64,000 bases of DNA from Symsagittifera roscoffensis. Lineage: Eukaryota > Xenacoelomorpha > Acoela > Convolutidae. The position numbers were made by a program, and so were the translations under genes. This document shows positions 58,621 to 64,000 of this stretch, one piece after another; within the stretch, counting starts at the first letter, position 1, and every line of letters begins with the position of its first letter. The notes below the pieces were generated by a model. The model did not search any database. It was not told where the DNA came from and was given only the letters and a program-made list of their open reading frames with translations. Location: contig NC_087062.1 in assembly GCF_963678635.1 (NCBI RefSeq), forward strand, positions 32,078,704 through 32,142,703, given 5' to 3'.

Positions 58621-58842
58621 GACTACAAGGCGACCATTTTCCTGCGTCAGATGTGGGTGGACCCCCGACTACAGTTCACAGAGTACAACACGTCAGTGAG
58701 TCTGACGCCCTCGTTCCTGAAGAAACTGTGGGTGCCCGGACACCTTCATCATCAACGAGAAGGCGGCCAACTTCCATCAGATCACCACCGATAACAAACT
58801 GCTGAGACTCAAACCCAATGGGGAGCTTCTATACAGTACCAG
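58621..58842 (+). CDS. Cys-loop ligand-gated chloride-channel exon (glycine/GABA receptor-like), with a 1-base frameshift
   Basis: This internal exon is bounded by an AG acceptor (58619-58620, after a T-rich tract) and a GTGAGG donor (58843). It encodes part of the extracellular ligand-binding domain of a pentameric anion channel. The first frame reads [19 protein letters not shown]...LWVP; from 58739 the next frame reads [20 protein letters not shown], then [14 protein letters not shown]. The family motif WVPDTF is split by one extra G in CCCGGACACC (about 58738). FLRQ.W.DPRL, NEK.ANFH and TTDNKLLR are typical of glycine- and histamine-type anion receptors. The exon ends within an Arg codon (AG|N). 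It is GC-richer than all surroundings. The extra base is either an assembly error or a real inactivating mutation. Confidence 0.88.
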
Positions 58843-59112
58843 GTGAGGAGTTGTTAATCATTGTATTTTCAAGCCTGAAACTAGGAGACGTCCCTCGACA
58901 GATCGAAAGATCTGATGATGTCCCAAATTGGTGCTTCATCAAATTATAAATAAAACGATCTTTGATTATAACATATCAATTTAAAAATAAATTATTATTA
59001 TTAGTAAAATTATAATCAAACATTGAAATTTGTACACTCCCACTTTTGTTCGGCTTGAGAAACTATCAAAAAGGGACTAGCTTTTTAGCTTTTTGGGTGG
59101 AATCCGCATAAC
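58843..59112. other. Start of downstream intron, unassigned
   Basis: Sequence after the receptor donor. The next expected exon (with the Cys-loop cysteines) is not visible before copy B of the large duplication begins. Confidence 0.4.
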
Positions 59113-59259
59113 TTATTTTGGCTCAGAATCTGCTTCAAAATAGTTTTAGCTATTTGAATTTATTTTAAAGTTGCCAAAGCAAAATAATTAGTTTTGTACT
59201 TCACACCTTGTGTGGGGAAAATCTTTTGAAAAATCTGAAAAAATTGCAAAGTTTTATTC

Positions 59260-59495
59260 GGTTCTTTTTCAGTCCCCCCCCCCCCCCCCCACCCCACCAC
59301 TTTCAAAATCAACTTTGAAATGTTTATTTAACGTTGTCATAATGCAATGAAACTTGGCGTGGTGAACAAATCGTCAACTGTGAACAGATTTTGTTCTTCA
59401 TACTTTACATTGTAACATCACGCATTTAGCCATAATAACACGTGAAACAAAAATAAAACTCGGTATTTTGAAAGAGGGGAAACTGGAAAAGAGCC
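59260..59495. mobile_element. MITE with GGCTCTTTTCC termini, copy-B version (longer)
   Basis: Duplicate of 51492-51669 with the same TTTTATTC flanks (59252-59259 and 59496-59503). It retains a C tract and about 58 bp lost in copy A, so it better represents the inserted element. Confidence 0.88.
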
Positions 59496-61708
59496 TTTTA
59501 TTCTTCTTTTGTTGCCATTATATCAGTTTTTTTAATTTTTGTAATAAAAACTTTCCCAGATCTTGTAAACCAGTCAGAGCATTGAGAGTTTTGCTTTGCT
59601 ACGAGTAGTCTTGCTTCTCTCCTGATAAAATGGTTTGGAATAGCCCTCTCGCTGTCGAGAACAATTGCTTCGAAATCTGCCATCGTGTGATTAAAATTGA
59701 TGCATTTTAAATAGGCACGGGTCTTAGACTTTATCTAGAGGGTAAAAACAACAGTTTTAGTTCAATCAAACTGTTTTGTCGAGCTCACACAAAACTTTTT
59801 CAAAATACTATTTTGGAAAAATAGTTCTGCACGCGTACTCAAAAAACAGGCAAGAAGCGACATTTTTAGGCAATTTAGAACTTTTTGGCTACAAAATTCC
59901 GTTTTTGCTGTGCGCGCTCTTTCCTTAAAAATTTTATATTTCAGCGCCAAAAACGCCTTAGAAAAAAAATCAAATTGAACATTTTTGCTTTGTGTTAACT
60001 AATGTTGGATGTCGTAAATTACTGCCTTAGGGAGGTCAGGGGGCGAACATCTGAGATAAAAAGCGTCTGCCCATCCCACTCTTAATCCAGCTCTGATTGA
60101 ATAGATCTCTGATATCAGAGTCGTCAAACGTTTTATGTCATTAGATTTAATCATACTGAAGTTGAAAAACTCATTTTGGTTGCTCAAACTAAAAAGTTCG
60201 AATTTTTTTTAATTTTTGATACCACTAAAAAAATAGCTCGAAAAAACTTCTGCGAAACTTTTTCATCAACGAGATACAGTATAGGGACAGCAAAAAAATT
60301 GTGGTCTGTTCAGATTGGAAATATCAGTTATTTTTCATAAGCAAGAATTATTTTTCTTCTGAGCTTGGGAGTTTTAAATCTGAATTTAATTTTAACAAAA
60401 CTGCTCATCGAGCTAAAATGTTTGATTGTTTCCTTCCTTTCAGAATGTTTATTGGTATTTATTATTTAGAAAAGCAGTCAACCCAGACGAGAACAAACTT
60501 ACGCAGCTTTTGGACAATCTGCTGGTGGGGTATGACGGGAGAATCAGACCCAACTTCAACGGTGAGAACAACTGATAGCACTAAAAAGTTTTAGAAAATA
60601 GTATTTTATCATGGTTCCGCATCTTCCGAGCTTCTCCTAATGTGCATTTGAAGTTGCTATGTTTACCTAATTGTATTTGTATAAGCGTTGAAAGTAGTGA
60701 ATCATTTTTAGAGCTAATGCAACAAAAAATCGAAACAACTTCATTTACAGAGTTCGTATTTACAGTTGGAGCGGACACTGTATATTATTTTTATTATTAT
60801 TTATTTAACTCGTAAGCACTATTTATTTTTCTTTGCCCTCGAAAACCAAGAATTCGGTTCCATTTTTTTTTCGAAATTTGGTTAATTTAAATTGCGATGT
60901 TTAGGAGACCCTGTGGACGTGAGTTACCCATCCATGTATTATCTCTCGGCTCAATCGCAGAAACAACAATGGTAACAGAATCTTCTTTCAAATACCGAGA
61001 ATAACAAACAACTTTGATCATACAACTCCATGCTTTGGAAAACTGCTGGTCATTAAATTCCATGTACTTACAGAATATATGAGAATGGAGTTGTATGACT
61101 TTTTTCCCATTTAATGACACAATGAAAATCATTTTTTTTTTCGTTATAATTTTTTCGCTATAATTTTTTCAATAACTTTTGTTGATTTGAGGCATATAGA
61201 TATGAGACCTACCCATAAATGTGTCCTCTTTGAGCAATGGATAACACCCAGAAAACGTTGGGCATTTACTTTTCTTCGTTTCATGTGGTTCACTTCAGTT
61301 AAACCTCTTGCTGCTTCACTTCATGCCTTCGCACAATTCAACATATTCACTATAAACACTAACTAACAGTTCACAATTTTATACGGTCAAAAGGAAAATT
61401 GAGGGATACAAATATAGAAATATCCCATTAGCATAATTAATATGCAAAATTTTGTTCTCTGGTTGATCCTTGACTTTCATATCCATTAGAACTCCCCCGA
61501 ACTTTTTCAGATTATTTTGTCGGATCCGAGATCGTGATCCTGTAACTGCTCTGATAAAATTGGAATGTAAATCTTGCATTATTTTTTACTCTTCTAGCCT
61601 AGAGCCCATATTTCACAATCATGAATTATTTTGTAATTCTTCAACGATCAGTTTGGAAAACCAAGTACTGCAAGGTTTTTTAAGCAAAAAGAAATTTTGT
61701 GTTGTGTT

Positions 61709-63307
61709 GTTCCGAATTTCGAAGAAAACGAGGAATATATTTGCTCGGGTGGTTTTTTTTTATTCAGACCACTTTTACAAAACTCTGATCCCTCGGAGTA
61801 TTGATATCTTGATCTGCATCGGGCCAGCCGAGCGTGCACACCACTTTAATAAACTGGCATGACGCATGATTCTGTCTAAAATTGCTTGTTTTATTATCTC
61901 GCTCTTCAAAATTGTTCCAAATTGAATTGAGGCAGCTAATTGGTTTTTTAACTTACATTACGAGGCCAAACTGTGCACTGAATAGGCGCACAATTTTTCG
62001 TCTGTATGTTCCTGGATTCCAGAAAGTAATCTTTAAACATGTTCCAAAATGTAAGTGGTTTCCACTTACTAAATTTCCATGGATTCCGCGTACAAATTAC
62101 TGTAACGTAATTTTTGTCAGCACATTTATTGTGTCATGGAATCCGCAACAAGTAAATATAACTAGTTGTTCTGGATTCCGCAACTATAATTGGATTCCGC
62201 AATTGTAAGTGGAATCCGAAAACTAGAAGTGGGATCCGAACATTGTTTATTACTGATTTTGCATATGAACAATTAAAAGCTAGAGCTGGATTTCTTATCT
62301 TTAGCAACCCATTAAAAACGGAATCCACAAACAAACTTTAAAACATTGGTTAACTAAATCGGTGGATGTCATCTTTTAGTATCTGTGATACATATCTCAG
62401 AAAACAATTTTTGGGATCATAATTTTGGAAACACAGCACCGAATAAATTCATTATTTTGAGTCATTGGGTTGAGAGTGTTTAGAAAAACGACGCACAGCA
62501 TGTTGCCAATTTATGTCAGTAATTGGGGTTTCATCGATCCCAAATACTGGTCAGTATTTGGGATTGATGGAATCCCAAATTCTGGAACAATATGGAAAAA
62601 ATATGGAATAAATTCATTATTTGGAGTCATTGGGTTGGGAGTGTTTAGAAAAACGATGCACAGCATATCGCCAAATTAGGTCAATATATGGGATTCATTC
62701 GATCAATCCAAAATACTGAAGGTGGGTATTTGACAGAAATTGAGATTGAACGTTAGGAACTTCAACGGGTAGCTGATCAATGTAGTAATTTCGTATTGGA
62801 GATTGAATTTTTCTCGTTACCACCTAGTATTTAAAAGATATAACTTTATATGCTACTACATATATACACATAACAAAATGCGGATTTCACTTACTTTTGC
62901 GGATTCCACTTAAAAGTTGCGGATTCCACAACAGCTCAATTTAACTATAAACATGCCTTTTTATTTGTTCGAAGATTTCACAAATTGTTCTGGATTCTGC
63001 AAATATTGTTAAGGATTCCCACACTCGCATGTTTTTGCAGCAATTTTGAACGGTAGAGTCTTTTAGGTATTTGTTTGTCGAATTTAAAACAGCAAAGAAG
63101 GTCAAAGAAAAGTAGCAATGTTTTTGGTCTTTTGCGGAATCCACTTGCAATGCACAGAATGTACATTTAGGCCTCGTAATGTTATTTTTAATATTATCAG
63201 CATAAAAATTATAGTTTTGCTAAATTTGTTTCAGCAAAAAATTTCCGAGACCAATTAGATGGCCATCGGAATACTCAAGGATTTGCCCTGATATAAGCAG
63301 TCTTGTT
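61709..63307 (+). mobile_element. Long Helentron-like element, copy-B version
   Basis: Duplicate of 53869-55466: 5' end GTTCCGAATTTCG (one change from copy A) and 3' end GATATAAGCAG plus TCTTGTT at 63307. The palindrome equivalent to 54693 lies at 62534-62567. Confidence 0.7.
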
Positions 63308-64000
63308 GATTTATTAAAAGGATTGCAAGAAGAACGAGTATTTTTTGGCATATTTCAGCTGAACCTCGGAGGAAAGAACTGCGTTTTTGGCGACAAAAAT
63401 GTGTTTTTCGGCAGTAATGTTTTTTCCACTAAGTTAAAACAAATTCGAATTTCTTAAACATCTGTTTCCTTAATCCTCTCTTCTATAATTATGGGTCGGC
63501 TCAAAAATGTAAGACAGAAAGTTTCAACTTAACAACCTTATAAAACTAGCCTATAATTCTAAGCATTCAATCCCAAATACTGAAGGTGGGTCTTTGACAG
63601 AAATTGAGATTGAAAGTTAGGAACTTCAACAGGTAATTGATCAATGTAGTAATTTCGTATTGGAGATTGAATTTTTCTCGTTACCACCTAGTAATTAAAA
63701 GATATAACTTTATACGCTACTACATATATACACATAACAAAATGCGGATTCCACTTACAGTTTGCAGATTCCACTTAAAATTTGCGGATTCCACAACAGC
63801 TCAGTTTAAATATAAACATGCCTTTTTATTTGTTCGAAGATTTCACAAATTTTTCTGGATTCTGCAAATATCGTTAAGGATTTCCCAAACTCGCAAGTTT
63901 TTGCAGCAATTTTGAGCGGTAGAGTCTTTTAGGTATTTGTTTGTCGAATTGAAAACAGCAAAGAAGGTCAAAGAAAAGTAGCAATGTTTTTGGTCTTTTG

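Larger units (their letters stand above)
59113..64000. repeat. Large direct duplication, copy B (truncated by window end)
   Basis: It is near-identical to 51345-56159 in the same orientation, with small indels. It contains the same elements in the same order: Helentron-like end (about 59617), MITE, long Helentron-like element (61709-63307) and the start of the 864-bp tandem. The intervening 56.6-59.1 kb, including the receptor exon, is not duplicated within the window. Confidence 0.92.

Overview
The window is AT-rich eukaryotic DNA, most likely from an invertebrate animal. It has no operons, no long uninterrupted genes and very dense transposable-element debris. One exon encodes part of an anion-channel Cys-loop receptor, a metazoan family, and GT/AG intron borders are visible. 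I cannot name the species. Almost every open frame under about 100 codons is a chance frame inside repeats. I call only the reading frames that show family motifs or splice signals.

Layout. 1-2.6 kb: unassigned DNA with a hAT-type MITE (1772-2118, perfect 8-bp target duplication) and one end of a Helentron-like element. 2.62-14.19 kb: a 5.8-kb segment present twice in direct tandem (2623-8418 and 8419-14190), containing head-to-head Helentron-like pieces around a long inverted repeat and a nested MITE. 14.2-19.3 kb: mostly unassigned, with a CCCGGGT-ended repeat rich in GGTCGCG (15422-15840) and a second hAT-type MITE (16732-17076). 19.3-21.9 kb: wreckage of a Ty3/Gypsy-like pol gene on the minus strand (integrase), ending at a 200-N assembly gap (21980-22179). 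22.2-25.0 kb: possible host exons, including a candidate small secreted protein.

25.3-32.6 kb: two head-to-tail copies of a Jockey/CR1-type non-LTR retrotransposon on the minus strand. The first is about 5.5 kb with recognisable ORF1, endonuclease and reverse transcriptase remnants. The second is an internal-deletion derivative of about 1.8 kb. 34.3 kb: a third hAT-type MITE. 35.2-37.1 kb: decayed arrays of a 22-bp TCGAC repeat. 37.2-47.1 kb: two old paralogous segments, each interrupted by different insertions. These are a TIR element (37861-38352), Helentron-like elements (38761-39268 and 46013-46548) and a 5.75-kb LTR retrotransposon with about 98%-identical LTRs (40098-45846). 49-51.8 kb: a cluster of Helentron-like elements. 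51.3-56.6 kb and 59.1-64 kb: a second large direct duplication with smaller tandem duplications inside it. Between its copies lies the receptor exon (58621-58842).

The main theme is a high-copy family of non-autonomous elements with a conserved 5' end (TTGTTCCGAC), a matching subterminal inverted repeat (AGTCGGAAC), a 6-bp 3' hairpin (CAGGGC-TTC-GCCCTG) and a 3' end in CAGTCTTGTT. This architecture matches Helentron-associated elements (HINE/DINE-1 type). These copies are targets for other elements and lie at or near breakpoints of the segmental duplications. No autonomous Rep/helicase gene is visible here. All identities are by eye.
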